A stretch of 64,000 nucleotides of DNA from Pseudomonas chlororaphis (lineage in GTDB: Bacteria > Pseudomonadota > Gammaproteobacteria > Pseudomonadales > Pseudomonadaceae). The position numbers were made by a program, and so were the translations under genes. Below the pieces are notes generated by a model. The model saw only the letters and a list, made by a program, of their open reading frames with translations, was not told the DNA's origin and ran no database searches. Below, in pieces: positions 1 to 8,086 of the stretch. Where the stretch lies: assembly GCF_003731765.1 (NCBI RefSeq), contig NZ_MOAL01000002.1:706525-770524 (forward strand), read 5' to 3'. Every line of letters begins with the position of its first letter. Position 1 is the stretch's first letter.

Positions 1-1875
1 GAAGAGCTGAAAAACTACCTCAATCGCTTTAGCCCCAACGATCCCTCGCCACTCACCGACTTCGCCGCCGCGCTGACCTCGGCCACCGGCAACGAATTGC
101 AGGAAGTGCTCGACTGCGTGCCGATGCTCAAGCGCATGGAGAAAGTCCTGCCGATGCTGCGCAAAGAGGTGGAAGTCGCGCGCCTGCAGAAAGAAATTTC
201 TGCGGAAGTGAACCGCAAGATCGGCGAACACCAGCGCGAGTTCTTCCTCAAGGAACAGCTCAAGGTGATCCAGCAAGAGCTGGGGCTGACCAAGGACGAC
301 CGCAGTGCCGACCTCGAACAATTCGAGCAGCGCCTGCAAGGCAAGGTCCTGCCGCCCCAGGCGCAGAAGCGCGTCGAGGAGGAAATGAACAAGCTGTCGA
401 TCCTCGAGACCGGCTCCCCGGAATACGCGGTGACCCGCAACTACCTGGAGTGGGCTACCGCGGTGCCATGGGGCGTGTATGGCGAGGACAAGCTCGACCT
501 CAAGGTCGCACGCAAGGTCCTGGACCAGCACCACGCCGGGCTCGATGACATCAAGAGTCGGATTCTCGAATTCCTCGCGGTGGGTGCCTATAAGGGCGAG
601 ATCAGCGGCTCCATCGTGCTACTGGTGGGGCCGCCGGGGGTGGGCAAGACCAGTGTCGGCAAATCCATCGCCGAATCCCTGGGCCGGCCGTTCTATCGGT
701 TCAGCGTCGGCGGCATGCGCGACGAAGCCGAGATCAAGGGCCACCGTCGCACCTACATCGGGGCCCAGCCGGGCAAGCTGGTGCAGGCGCTCAAAGACGT
801 GGAAGTGATGAACCCGGTGATCATGCTCGACGAGATCGACAAGATGGGCCAAAGCTTCCAGGGCGACCCGGCGTCGGCGCTCCTGGAAACCCTGGACCCG
901 GAACAGAACGTAGATTTCCTCGACCACTACCTGGACCTGCGCCTGGACCTGTCCAAGGTGCTGTTCGTGTGCACCGCCAACACCCTGGACTCGATTCCCG
1001 GGCCATTGCTCGACCGCATGGAAGTGATTCGCCTGTCGGGCTACATCACCGAAGAAAAAATTGCCATCGCCAAACGCCACCTGTGGCCCAAGCAGTTGGA
1101 AAAAGCCGGGGTGGACAAGAGCAACCTGAGCATCAGCGACAGCGCCCTGCGCGCGGTCATCGACGGTTACGCCCGGGAAGCCGGGGTTCGCCAACTGGAG
1201 AAGCAACTGGGCAAACTGGTGCGCAAGGCGGTGGTCAAGCTGCTGGACACCCCGGACGCGAAAATCAAGCTCGGCCCCAAGGACCTGGAGGCGTCCCTGG
1301 GCATGCCGGTGTTCCGCAACGAGCAGGTTCTCAGCGGCACCGGTGTCATCACCGGCCTGGCCTGGACCAGCATGGGCGGCGCCACCTTGCCCATCGAGGC
1401 GACGCGGATTCACACCCTCAACCGCGGCTTCAAGCTCACCGGCCAACTGGGGGATGTGATGAAGGAGTCGGCGGAGATCGCCTACAGCTACGTCAGCTCG
1501 CACCTCAAGCAGTTCGGCGGCGACGGTAAGTTCTTCGACGAGGCCTTCGTCCACCTGCATGTGCCCGAAGGCGCCACGCCCAAGGACGGCCCGAGTGCCG
1601 GGGTGACCATGGCCAGCGCGTTGCTGTCCCTGGCACGTAACCAGGCACCGAAAAAAGGCGTGGCCATGACCGGCGAACTGACCCTGACCGGGCACGTACT
1701 GCCGATTGGCGGGGTGCGGGAGAAAGTGATCGCGGCGCGCCGGCAGAAGATCCATGAGCTGATTCTGCCGGAGCCCAACCGCGGGCACTTCGAAGAACTG
1801 CCGGACTACCTGAAAGAAGGCATCACTGTGCACTTCGCCAAGCGCTTTGCGGACGTGGCCAAAGTGTTGTTCTGA
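1..1875 (+). CDS. asrA: Lon-family ATP-dependent protease, AsrA-like (5' end cut by window edge)
   Basis: ATP-driven cytoplasmic serine protease that unfolds and degrades proteins. The frame is open from base 1, so the N-terminal substrate-binding domain is cut. What remains shows a coiled stretch, an AAA+ module with Walker A GPPGVGKT (about residue 210 of the visible part) and Walker B IMLDEIDK, and a C-terminal S16 protease domain with the serine in PKDGPSAG and the lysine in GGVREKVIAARR. Pseudomonas carries a main lon and a second copy. The neighbours here (protease inhibitor lipoprotein, then YhhN protein) match the PA0779-PA0778-PA0777 order of P. aeruginosa, so I assign it to the second, stress-induced AsrA type. 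The family is certain; the paralogue assignment rests on synteny. Confidence 0.93.
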   Translation, partial: EELKNYLNRFSPNDPSPLTDFAAALTSATGNELQEVLDCVPMLKRMEKVLPMLRKEVEVARLQKEISAEVNRKIGEHQREFFLKEQLKVIQQELGLTKDDRSADLEQFEQRLQGKVLPPQAQKRVEEEMNKLSILETGSPEYAVTRNYLEWATAVPWGVYGEDKLDLKVARKVLDQHHAGLDDIKSRILEFLAVGAYKGEISGSIVLLVGPPGVGKTSVGKSIAESLGRPFYRFSVGGMRDEAEIKGHRRTYIGAQPGKLVQALKDVEVMNPVIMLDEIDKMGQSFQGDPASALLETLDPEQNVDFLDHYLDLRLDLSKVLFVCTANTLDSIPGPLLDRMEVIRLSGYITEEKIAIAKRHLWPKQLEKAGVDKSNLSISDSALRAVIDGYAREAGVRQLEKQLGKLVRKAVVKLLDTPDAKIKLGPKDLEASLGMPVFRNEQVLSGTGVITGLAWTSMGGATLPIEATRIHTLNRGFKLTGQLGDVMKESAEIAYSYVSSHLKQFGGDGKFFDEAFVHLHVPEGATPKDGPSAGVTMASALLSLARNQAPKKGVAMTGELTLTGHVLPIGGVREKVIAARRQKIHELILPEPNRGHFEELPDYLKEGITVHFAKRFADVAKVLF

Positions 1876-1883
1876 CCCCTGCA

Positions 1884-1917
1884 CCGGCTCCTGCGGGCGA
1901 CAACCCGCAGGAGCCGG
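1884..1917. repeat. Perfect inverted repeat (REP-like) after the protease gene
   Basis: Two 14-base arms (1884-1897 and 1904-1917) containing GGCTCCTGCGGG and its complement enclose a 6-base loop just after the stop codon. No T tract follows, so it is more likely a REP-type element or an mRNA-stabilising hairpin than a classical terminator. Confidence 0.6.
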
Positions 1918-2041
1918 CTAGGCGGCCTTTCGCCGGCCGGCGAATACACCTCACGTCTCAGCCCCTTTCCGCTGGCCCACACTGCGCAGCATCTTCAGTT
2001 ATGCTCGCCGTTCGTCATGAATGATCGGAGCCCGCTGCCCC

Positions 2042-2434
2042 ATGCCCCCCATCCGCCTGCTCGCCCTTCTCGGCGTGGCCTTGCTCAGCGCCTGTGCCAG
2101 CCAGCCCAAACAAAACGTCACCCTCGATGACCAGGACGACTGCCCACTGCCACTCAAGAGCGGCCAGAACCTGATCCTCACCTTGCCTAGCAATCCGACC
2201 ACGGGTTACCGCTGGGCCATCCAGGACTCGGCAGGCGGCGTGCTGCGGCAAATCAGCCCCGAGGTCTACAGCAACCCGGAAGACAGCGGCCTGGTGGGCA
2301 GCGCCGGGCAATCGACCTGGCGCTTTCAAGCCTTCGCCCAGGGCAACGGTCGCCTGCGCCTGACTTCTCAACAACCCTGGGCCCCGGAAGTGCCACCCGT
2401 CGAGGTCTTCGACTGCTCGATCACGGTCAACTGA
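2042..2434 (+). CDS. Chagasin-type (MEROPS I42) peptidase inhibitor lipoprotein
   Basis: Small periplasmic lipoprotein predicted to block papain-like cysteine proteases. I prefer the start at 2042 over the in-frame ATG at 2021, because 2042 gives a proper lipoprotein signal peptide with lipobox LLSAC. The mature part has the family loop motif NPTTGYRW and a later QPWAPE segment in place of the usual RPW loop. At about 130 residues it is the usual size. It lies downstream of the Lon-type protease on the same strand and 1 base before the YhhN gene, the same order as PA0779-PA0778-PA0777. Confidence 0.85.
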   Translation: MPPIRLLALLGVALLSACASQPKQNVTLDDQDDCPLPLKSGQNLILTLPSNPTTGYRWAIQDSAGGVLRQISPEVYSNPEDSGLVGSAGQSTWRFQAFAQGNGRLRLTSQQPWAPEVPPVEVFDCSITVN

Positions 2435-2435
2435 T

Positions 2436-3071
2436 ATGGGCTGGCTGATTCTCGCGCTGATGGGCGCAGCCACCTTTCTCTACGGCGTCAGCGTGCACGC
2501 AACCCTGCTTTGCCTGTTGGTCAAACCCTTGCCGGTATTGGCGCTGTTGGGCTGGTTGCACGATGCCCCGGTCAGCGATTACCGGCGCTGGATCACCCTG
2601 GGGCTGTTGTTCTCACTGTTGGGCGATGTCTTGCTGGCCTGGCCCACGGACCTGTTCGTGTTTGGCCTCGGGGCCTTCCTCGTCGCCCACCTGGCGTACC
2701 TGAAAGCCTACTTGAGCGACTGCCGACGCCTGGCGCTGCTGCCGCTGCTGGTGGCCCTGGTGATTGGCGCGGGGCTGTTGAGCCTCCTCATCTCCCACGG
2801 CCTGGGCCCGTTGCTGGTTCCGGTCATCGTCTACGCCCTGGCCATCAGCGCCATGCTCTGGCGCGCCCTGGCACGCCTCGGTACACAAGTGCCGAAGCGC
2901 TCGGCAGTGCTGGCGGCAGTGGGTGCCCTGAGCTTCGCCTTCTCCGACAGCCTGATCGGCATCAGCCGCTTCGTGACGGCTTTCGATGCCGCGCCGTACC
3001 TGATCATTGTTTTCTACTGGCTGGGCCAGTGGGGCATTGCCGCGTCAGCGTTCAGCCAGAAGCCGCGCTAA
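2436..3071 (+). CDS. YhhN/TMEM86 family integral membrane protein (lysoplasmalogenase-like)
   Basis: A protein of 211 residues made almost entirely of hydrophobic helices, about eight membrane segments. Family members related to TMEM86 hydrolyse the vinyl ether bond of lysoplasmalogens; bacterial members are mostly uncharacterised. The start follows the stop of the inhibitor gene by one base, so the two genes are probably cotranscribed. Conserved acidic residues of the family are visible in LGDVLLAW and FAFSDSLIG. The family assignment is good; activity on a given lipid cannot be judged from sequence. Confidence 0.8.
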   Translation: MGWLILALMGAATFLYGVSVHATLLCLLVKPLPVLALLGWLHDAPVSDYRRWITLGLLFSLLGDVLLAWPTDLFVFGLGAFLVAHLAYLKAYLSDCRRLALLPLLVALVIGAGLLSLLISHGLGPLLVPVIVYALAISAMLWRALARLGTQVPKRSAVLAAVGALSFAFSDSLIGISRFVTAFDAAPYLIIVFYWLGQWGIAASAFSQKPR

Positions 3072-3177
3072 ACCTTGTGTCGCCCTCAGGGTCCTGAAGG
3101 CCCTTCGGGCCTTATCGCAGCCAGCGCCAGCGGCTACAATGCCGCCCCTTATTTTTATCGCCATCGCCGGAACCGCC

Positions 3178-3921
3178 GTGAGCAAAGAACCCGATCGCCT
3201 TTTCGCCCAGCCCCTGGCCCAGGTGCCCGACTTCGCCTTTAACGAGGATGTGGTGCGGGTGTTCCCGGACATGATCAAGCGCTCGGTGCCGGGTTACCCG
3301 ACCATTGTCGAAAACCTTGGCGTGCTCGCCGCCCAGTTCGCCCAGCCGAACAGCGTGCTCTACGACCTGGGCTCGTCCCTGGGTGCGGTCACCCAGGCCC
3401 TACGCCGCCATGTGCGCACCGACGGTTGCCGGGTGATCGCCGTGGATAACTCGGCGGCCATGGTCGAGCGTTGCCGGGAATACCTCAACGGCCAGGACTC
3501 GATGTTCCAGGAGCTGTTGCCGGTGCAGGTGATTGAGGGCGACATCCTCGCCCTGGAGTTCCAGCCGGCCTCGGTGGTGGCGCTGAACTTCACCTTGCAG
3601 TTCATTGCGCCGGAACAGCGCACCGCCCTGCTCGCACGTATTCGCCAGTCGTTGCTGCCCGGTGGGGCGTTGATTCTCTCGGAGAAACTGCGCTTCAACG
3701 ATAGCGAGGAGCATGCGCTGCTCACCGACCTGCACATCGCCTTCAAACGCGCCAACGGCTACAGCGAGCTGGAAATTGCCCAGAAGCGCAGCGCCATCGA
3801 AAACGTCATGAAGCCCGACAGCCTCGAAGAACACCGCGAGCGCCTGCTGGCTGCCGGTTTCTCGAAAGTCGTGCCGTGGTTCCAGTGTCTTAACTTTGCC
3901 TCGTTGATTGCCTTGCCATGA
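3178..3921 (+). CDS. cmoA: Carboxy-S-adenosyl-L-methionine synthase CmoA
   Basis: Makes carboxy-SAM from SAM and prephenate; CmoB then uses it to form 5-carboxymethoxyuridine at the wobble base of tRNAs. A longer open frame begins at 3007, but the GTG at 3178 gives a protein starting [13 protein letters not shown] of 247 residues, the length of E. coli CmoA, and a TACAAT box lies at 3135-3140. The Rossmann SAM site is visible as [11 protein letters not shown], with [10 protein letters not shown] after it. The stop overlaps the cmoB start (ATGA at 3918-3921), so translation of the two is coupled. Confidence 0.95.
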   Translation: MSKEPDRLFAQPLAQVPDFAFNEDVVRVFPDMIKRSVPGYPTIVENLGVLAAQFAQPNSVLYDLGSSLGAVTQALRRHVRTDGCRVIAVDNSAAMVERCREYLNGQDSMFQELLPVQVIEGDILALEFQPASVVALNFTLQFIAPEQRTALLARIRQSLLPGGALILSEKLRFNDSEEHALLTDLHIAFKRANGYSELEIAQKRSAIENVMKPDSLEEHRERLLAAGFSKVVPWFQCLNFASLIALP

Positions 3922-4874
3922 TTGATCTGTCCCCCCTCGCCCGCCGCCTGGCCGGCACCCCCCTCGCCGAGTGGGCCGCCAGCCTGCAGGGCCAGCTCGA
4001 CGCCAAGATGGAGAAGGGTCACGGCGACCTGGAGCGCTGGCAGAGCGCCCTGGATGCCTTGCCGAAGATCCAGCCCAGCCAGGTCGACCTGCTGCACGGC
4101 CTGACCCTGGACACCGAGTGCGACGACGCCACCCGGGCGCAGATGCACAGCGCGCTGATGGGCCTCTCGCCTTGGCGCAAAGGCCCGTTCGACCTGTTCG
4201 GCGTGCACGTGGACACCGAATGGCGCTCGGACTGGAAATGGTCACGAGTGGCCCCGCACCTCGATTTGAACGGCAAGCGCATCCTCGATGTGGGTTGCGG
4301 CAATGGCTACTACATGTGGCGCATGCTCGGCGCTGGCGCCCACAGCGTGATCGGCGTGGACCCCAACTGGCTGTTCTTCTGCCAGTTCCAAGCGGTGCAG
4401 CGTTACCTGTCAGAGCCGTCGGTGTGGCACCTACCATTCCCCTTCGAAGACCTGCCAGCCAACCTGGAAGGCTTCGACACGGTGTTTTCCATGGGCGTGT
4501 TCTACCACCGTCGCTCGCCTATCGAGCACTTGCTGGCCCTCAAGGACTGCCTGGTCAAGGGTGGCGAGTTGGTGCTGGAAACCCTGGTGATCGAAGGCGA
4601 TCAGCATCAGGTGCTGGTGCCTGAAGACCGCTATGCGCAGATGCGCAATGTGTGGTTCCTACCCTCGGTGCCGGCCCTGGAGTTGTGGCTGCGGCGCGCA
4701 GGCTTCAGCGACGTGCGCTGCGTGGATGTGAGCGTGACCAGCGTCGAGGAACAGCGCGGCACCGAGTGGATGAAGTACCAGTCCCTCAGCGACTTTCTGG
4801 ACCCCAACGATCACAGCAAGACCATCGAGGGCCTGCCGGCGCCGATGCGCGCGGTGATTGTCGCAAAAAAATAG
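3918..4874 (+). CDS. cmoB: tRNA U34 carboxymethyltransferase CmoB
   Basis: Transfers the carboxymethyl group from carboxy-SAM to 5-hydroxyuridine-34 of tRNA, completing cmo5U. At 318 residues it has the normal CmoB length. The N-terminal half is the CmoB-specific segment, ending in [21 protein letters not shown]; the C-terminal half is a Rossmann methyltransferase with [15 protein letters not shown] (about residues 125-139), IGVDPNWLF and the [10 protein letters not shown] stretch. It overlaps cmoA by four bases. A run of A residues precedes the TAG stop, and a REP pair follows. Confidence 0.96.
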   Translation: MIDLSPLARRLAGTPLAEWAASLQGQLDAKMEKGHGDLERWQSALDALPKIQPSQVDLLHGLTLDTECDDATRAQMHSALMGLSPWRKGPFDLFGVHVDTEWRSDWKWSRVAPHLDLNGKRILDVGCGNGYYMWRMLGAGAHSVIGVDPNWLFFCQFQAVQRYLSEPSVWHLPFPFEDLPANLEGFDTVFSMGVFYHRRSPIEHLLALKDCLVKGGELVLETLVIEGDQHQVLVPEDRYAQMRNVWFLPSVPALELWLRRAGFSDVRCVDVSVTSVEEQRGTEWMKYQSLSDFLDPNDHSKTIEGLPAPMRAVIVAKK

Positions 4875-4889
4875 ATCCCGCCTTCTTTT

Positions 4890-4970
4890 AGGAGTTGGCT
4901 TGCCAGCGAAAACGCCCGTATGAGCGGTACAAGACTCTAGGGCCTCTTCGCCGGCAAGCCGGCTCCTACG
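4890..4970. repeat. REP pair (REPIN-like)
   Basis: Two facing copies of the fluorescens-group REP motif, GGAGTTGGCTTGCCAGCGAA at 4891-4910 and the complement of GTAGGAGCCGGCTTGCCGG at 4947-4969, lie between the converging ends of cmoB and tadA. Such doublets are mobilised by RAYT transposases encoded elsewhere and may also stop antisense transcription here. Confidence 0.7.
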
Positions 4971-4995
4971 GTGGCTGGTAGGAGCGAATTTGAGC

Positions 4996-5484
4996 TCAGC
5001 GCGCTCGACGGGCTTTGAAGAATTCGCTCAGCACCGTGCCGCACTCTTCGGCCAGCACACCGCCTTCGAACAGCACCCGGTGGTTGAGAAAACCCTGGGT
5101 GAAAAACTGCCCCTGGCTCTGCACGATCCCCGCCTTGGGCTCCAAGGCGCCATACACCACGCGGGCAATGCGCGAATGCACGATCAGGCCGGCGCACATG
5201 CTGCAGGGCTCGAGGGTCACGTACAGGGTGCTGCCGGGCAGGCGATAGTTGTTCAACGCCTGGGCTGCCGCCCGAATCGCCACCATCTCCGCATGAGCGC
5301 TGGGGTCGCTGCCGCTGATGGGGCAGTTGTAGCCGCGGCCGATGACTTGGCCATCCTGCACCAGCACCGCTCCCACCGGGACCTCGCCCAAGGCAGCGCC
5401 CTGGGCCGCCAGCGCCAGGGCTTCGCGCATAAAGTCCTGGTCACGGCTGCGGTCGATGATCGGCGACGGGCGAATCTGCCGCAT
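4996..5484 (-). CDS. tadA: tRNA adenosine(34) deaminase TadA
   Basis: Zinc deaminase converting A34 to inosine in tRNA-Arg(ACG), needed to decode CGN codons. Motifs are HAEMVAIR (zinc histidine and catalytic glutamate) and LEPCSMCAG (two zinc cysteines), in the usual order. I choose the ATG at 5484 (protein MRQIRPSPI..., 162 residues), because it overlaps the stop of the upstream oxidase as ATGA; the longer frame from 5553 would run inside that gene. Coupling an essential gene to an exported oxidase is unusual. Confidence 0.95.
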   Translation of the reverse strand: MRQIRPSPIIDRSRDQDFMREALALAAQGAALGEVPVGAVLVQDGQVIGRGYNCPISGSDPSAHAEMVAIRAAAQALNNYRLPGSTLYVTLEPCSMCAGLIVHSRIARVVYGALEPKAGIVQSQGQFFTQGFLNHRVLFEGGVLAEECGTVLSEFFKARRAR

Positions 5485-6860
5485 CAGGCCACCTCGATGG
5501 CGGCCATCAGGCCGGTTTCCATATGGTCGATCACGTGGCAGTGGAACATCCACACGCCTGGGTTATCCGCCACCAGCGCCACCCGGGCCCGCTCGTTCTT
5601 GCCCAGCAGGTAGGTGTCGGTGAAATAAGGGGTGATCTTCTTGCGGTTGGAGGCAATGACCTTGAAGCTCATGCCGTGCAAGTGGATCGGGTGCTGATAC
5701 TGGGTCATGTTCTTCAATTCGAAAATGTAGCTGTTGCCCTTCTTCAAGGTCGCAATCGGCCGGTCGGCACAGGTCTTATCGGTGATGTCCCAGGCCTTGC
5801 CGTTGATCTGCCACAGGCTCGGCGGCTTGCCATTATCCACGTTCACCGAGACCGAGCCCACCCACTCGAAATTGAAGTTGAGCTTTTCGGCATTTTCCAG
5901 GTCCGGCTCGGCAATCGGGTTGGCTGGCAACGCCGGAGGCCAGGCGCCCGGAGCGTCGCTGTTGGCCACCGAACGGAAAGTGCCCAGGCGCACCGGACCA
6001 TTGCGCAGCGACAGCTCCTCGCCGGCAGGCGGTGCCTTGATCGCCAGGCAGATGCGCATGCCCGGGCCCAACCAGTATTCCTTGCCCAGGGGGCGCGGCT
6101 CGATCGGGTTGCCGTCCAGAGCGTAGATCTGCGCCTCGACGCCGGGAATATTGATGCGGTAGGTCAGGGTGTTGTCGAGGTTGAGCAAACGTACCCGGGT
6201 GATCTGCCCGGCCGGCAGATCGACCACCGCCTGGGGCACACCGTTGATGGTCGACAAACGGCCGGCGGTGCCACCCCGGGCGGCTTCCCGGGGGATGCTG
6301 AAGGGTACGAAAGCGCCCTCTTCATCCACGTGCCAGCTTTTCAGGCTCAGGGTGCGTTCGTGTTGAAAGCCCGTGGGCTCGCGCTCTTCGATAATCAGCG
6401 GGCCCACCAGGCCACGGCCCAGCTCTTCGCTGCTGCTCACATGGGGGTGATACCAGTAGCTACCGGCATCCGGCACACGGAACTTGTAATCGAAGTATTC
6501 CCCCGGCAGCACCGGCAACTGGGACACGTAAGGCACGCCATCCATTTCCAGCGGCAGGCGGATGCCGTGCCAGTGAATGGTGGTGGCCACCGGCAGGTGG
6601 TTGATGAAACGCACCCGCAGCCACTCGCCTTGGCGTACCCGCAGTTCGGTGCCCGGCGCCGATGGGCCGAACGCCCAGGCCGGGGTCTTGTGCCCGGCCA
6701 CCAACTCCACGTCCAGGGGCGCGGCAATCAACTCGTAGTCGTGCCCCGCCTCGGCGTCGGCGCGCTTGCCCAGCCAGTACCGCGACGCGCCGCCAGCCCC
6801 CACGCCAACCACCACAAGACCGGCCAGACCACCGAGTATTTGTCGACGAGTAAAGGACAT
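5484..6860 (-). CDS. Tat-exported multicopper oxidase
   Basis: Laccase-like periplasmic enzyme that oxidises a phenolic or metal substrate and reduces oxygen to water. The start at 6860 gives MSFTRRQILGGLAGL, a Tat-type signal. Three cupredoxin domains are visible. The copper ligands are IHWHG and WYHPH in domain 1, and HPIHLHG and HCHVIDHMETGLM in domain 3; the last carries the methionine axial ligand of the type 1 copper. No Met-rich insert typical of CueO is obvious. It is 458 residues long and translationally coupled to tadA. The substrate is unknown; copper or manganese oxidation and laccase activity are all possible. Confidence 0.88.
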   Translation of the reverse strand: MSFTRRQILGGLAGLVVVGVGAGGASRYWLGKRADAEAGHDYELIAAPLDVELVAGHKTPAWAFGPSAPGTELRVRQGEWLRVRFINHLPVATTIHWHGIRLPLEMDGVPYVSQLPVLPGEYFDYKFRVPDAGSYWYHPHVSSSEELGRGLVGPLIIEEREPTGFQHERTLSLKSWHVDEEGAFVPFSIPREAARGGTAGRLSTINGVPQAVVDLPAGQITRVRLLNLDNTLTYRINIPGVEAQIYALDGNPIEPRPLGKEYWLGPGMRICLAIKAPPAGEELSLRNGPVRLGTFRSVANSDAPGAWPPALPANPIAEPDLENAEKLNFNFEWVGSVSVNVDNGKPPSLWQINGKAWDITDKTCADRPIATLKKGNSYIFELKNMTQYQHPIHLHGMSFKVIASNRKKITPYFTDTYLLGKNERARVALVADNPGVWMFHCHVIDHMETGLMAAIEVA

Positions 6861-6992
6861 GGACTCAACTACCTCACGTATCCGCGGCGGACCCAGGCCC
6901 GCAAAAGGCGAATACGATACACCCGCAGTTGAGAAACAGTAAGGGCGGCGCGGCAAGCGGCCGCACCGCCCTGCTCCGAAATCACCCCTGGG

Positions 6993-7514
6993 TCAATCCA
7001 GCAACGCCATCAGCGCCGCACTCAAGGGCCCGGTCCGCCGCAACTCGTTCGCGGTGTTCACCTGCTGGGCGACTCGCGCCACTTCGATCACCGGGTGCTG
7101 CAGTGCGTAGCCGCCCTTGTTGTCCAGCCAGGTGAGGACCTCCGCCAGGTGCCACAGCGAGGCCAGGCCTTCGTGGATCGCCAGGGGAAAGCGGCTGCCA
7201 TGGCTAAGCATCAGCTTGCGCATGTTCTGCCGTGACACACCGACGATATCGGCAATGTCACTGAGCCCGACAACATCTGGGCCGGCTTCCACCAGCCGCG
7301 CCTCGGGGATGATCTGCTTGATATCCCCCAGGGCACTGAGCATCGCGGCCTCAGCGCTCCCGGCCTCGCGGCAGAACTCAAGGGCCAGGCGGCCCGCCAA
7401 CCCGCTCCCCACCAAGGTATCGGTGCAACCGCCAGCGCCCAGGCGCTCGACCAACGGACCCGGGTCACAGTCGTCGGCGGGCAACAGGTAGTTAAGGGTA
7501 AACAGGTATTCCAT
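6993..7514 (-). CDS. Helix-turn-helix protein, possible antitoxin of the adjacent gene
   Basis: A protein of 173 residues. The N-terminal half (MEYLFTLNYLLPADD...) has no recognisable enzyme motif; the second half holds a helix-turn-helix, GLSDIADIVGVSRQNMRKLM, followed by a WHLAEVLTWL tail as in MerR/AlpA-like binders. The ATG at 7514 is preferred to the TTG at 7520; it lies two bases after the stop of the upstream small gene. A small basic protein followed at once by a DNA-binding protein suggests a toxin-antitoxin pair. That is inference, since neither half was matched to a tested family. Confidence 0.6.
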   Translation of the reverse strand: MEYLFTLNYLLPADDCDPGPLVERLGAGGCTDTLVGSGLAGRLALEFCREAGSAEAAMLSALGDIKQIIPEARLVEAGPDVVGLSDIADIVGVSRQNMRKLMLSHGSRFPLAIHEGLASLWHLAEVLTWLDNKGGYALQHPVIEVARVAQQVNTANELRRTGPLSAALMALLD

Positions 7515-7516
7515 GG

Positions 7517-7798
7517 TCAAAACTCCCGACCAGGCGCCGGGACCCTGCCGCCCCGCACCTGATTCAACGTGCAGCTATCAATCACCCGGCACAACGCCCG
7601 CGCATGGGACGCGGGGTTCTTCGGCGTGCGCCACACGCTGGTGATACAGAACTCGCCGCAGCCACAGACCTCACTGTTGTAGGGGCAGTAGAGCCTGCCC
7701 CACCCATGGGCGCCGCCGACCTCAATTCGCCATCCCTGCCACTCGGCGTAACGCAGGGCCATTTCGATGTCTTGCTGGGGATGCCTTGCACGAGCCAT
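7517..7798 (-). CDS. Small protein, HicA-like toxin candidate
   Basis: A protein of 93 residues with the stretch GWRIEVGGAHGWGRLYCP, which recalls the GW...GSH core of HicA mRNA interferases. It also has four cysteines in YNSEVCGCGEFC and CRVIDSC. Its stop is immediately before the helix-turn-helix gene. The order (small protein first, DNA-binding protein second) is that of HicAB. The histidine in GGAH would be the catalytic candidate. Cysteines are not typical of HicA, so this may be a separate zinc-bound fold. Confidence 0.5.
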   Translation of the reverse strand: MARARHPQQDIEMALRYAEWQGWRIEVGGAHGWGRLYCPYNSEVCGCGEFCITSVWRTPKNPASHARALCRVIDSCTLNQVRGGRVPAPGREF

Positions 7799-8002
7799 CC
7801 GTGGCCTCCAGTCTCATCAGCCAGAATATGTTGTCAGCTGAAAACCGTACAAAAAGCGAACAATCCCGCTCAGCGGCTACACCGCACAGGTTTCAGTCGG
7901 AGGGAACATCTGAAGACTACACAGAGGGCGCTACGAAGGCCCGGGGCAACCCTTTCCTGATATTGCCAAAAGCCGGGACAAGGGGATTTCTACAGGTCCA
8001 GA
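7799..8002. other. Intergenic stretch with no gene seen
   Basis: The promoter of the small-gene pair should lie here, reading leftward. Short open frames on the plus strand have no ribosome binding site, and no convincing gene was found. Confidence 0.5.
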
Positions 8003-8045
8003 AACACAAATGGCGATCGACACCCGAAGGTCTCGATCGCCATGG
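8003..8045 (-). terminator. Rho-independent terminator of guaBA
   Basis: Arms ATGGCGATCGA (8010-8020) and its exact complement (8033-8043) form an 11-bp stem with a 12-base loop. Read leftward, it is followed by TTTGTGTTT. It lies about 45 bases after the guaA stop. Confidence 0.8.
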
Positions 8046-8086
8046 TTCAAGCGGGAGGGATCGCTAAGCGATCTCTCGGGGCCCGA

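Noticed and set aside
3085..3120. AAGGCCC/GGGCCTT hairpin before cmoA as a terminator
   Set aside because: Only a short T pair follows; the evidence was too weak to list.
5523..6932. Plus-strand open frame of 469 codons over the multicopper oxidase
   Set aside because: Antisense shadow; the minus strand has all copper ligands and a Tat signal.
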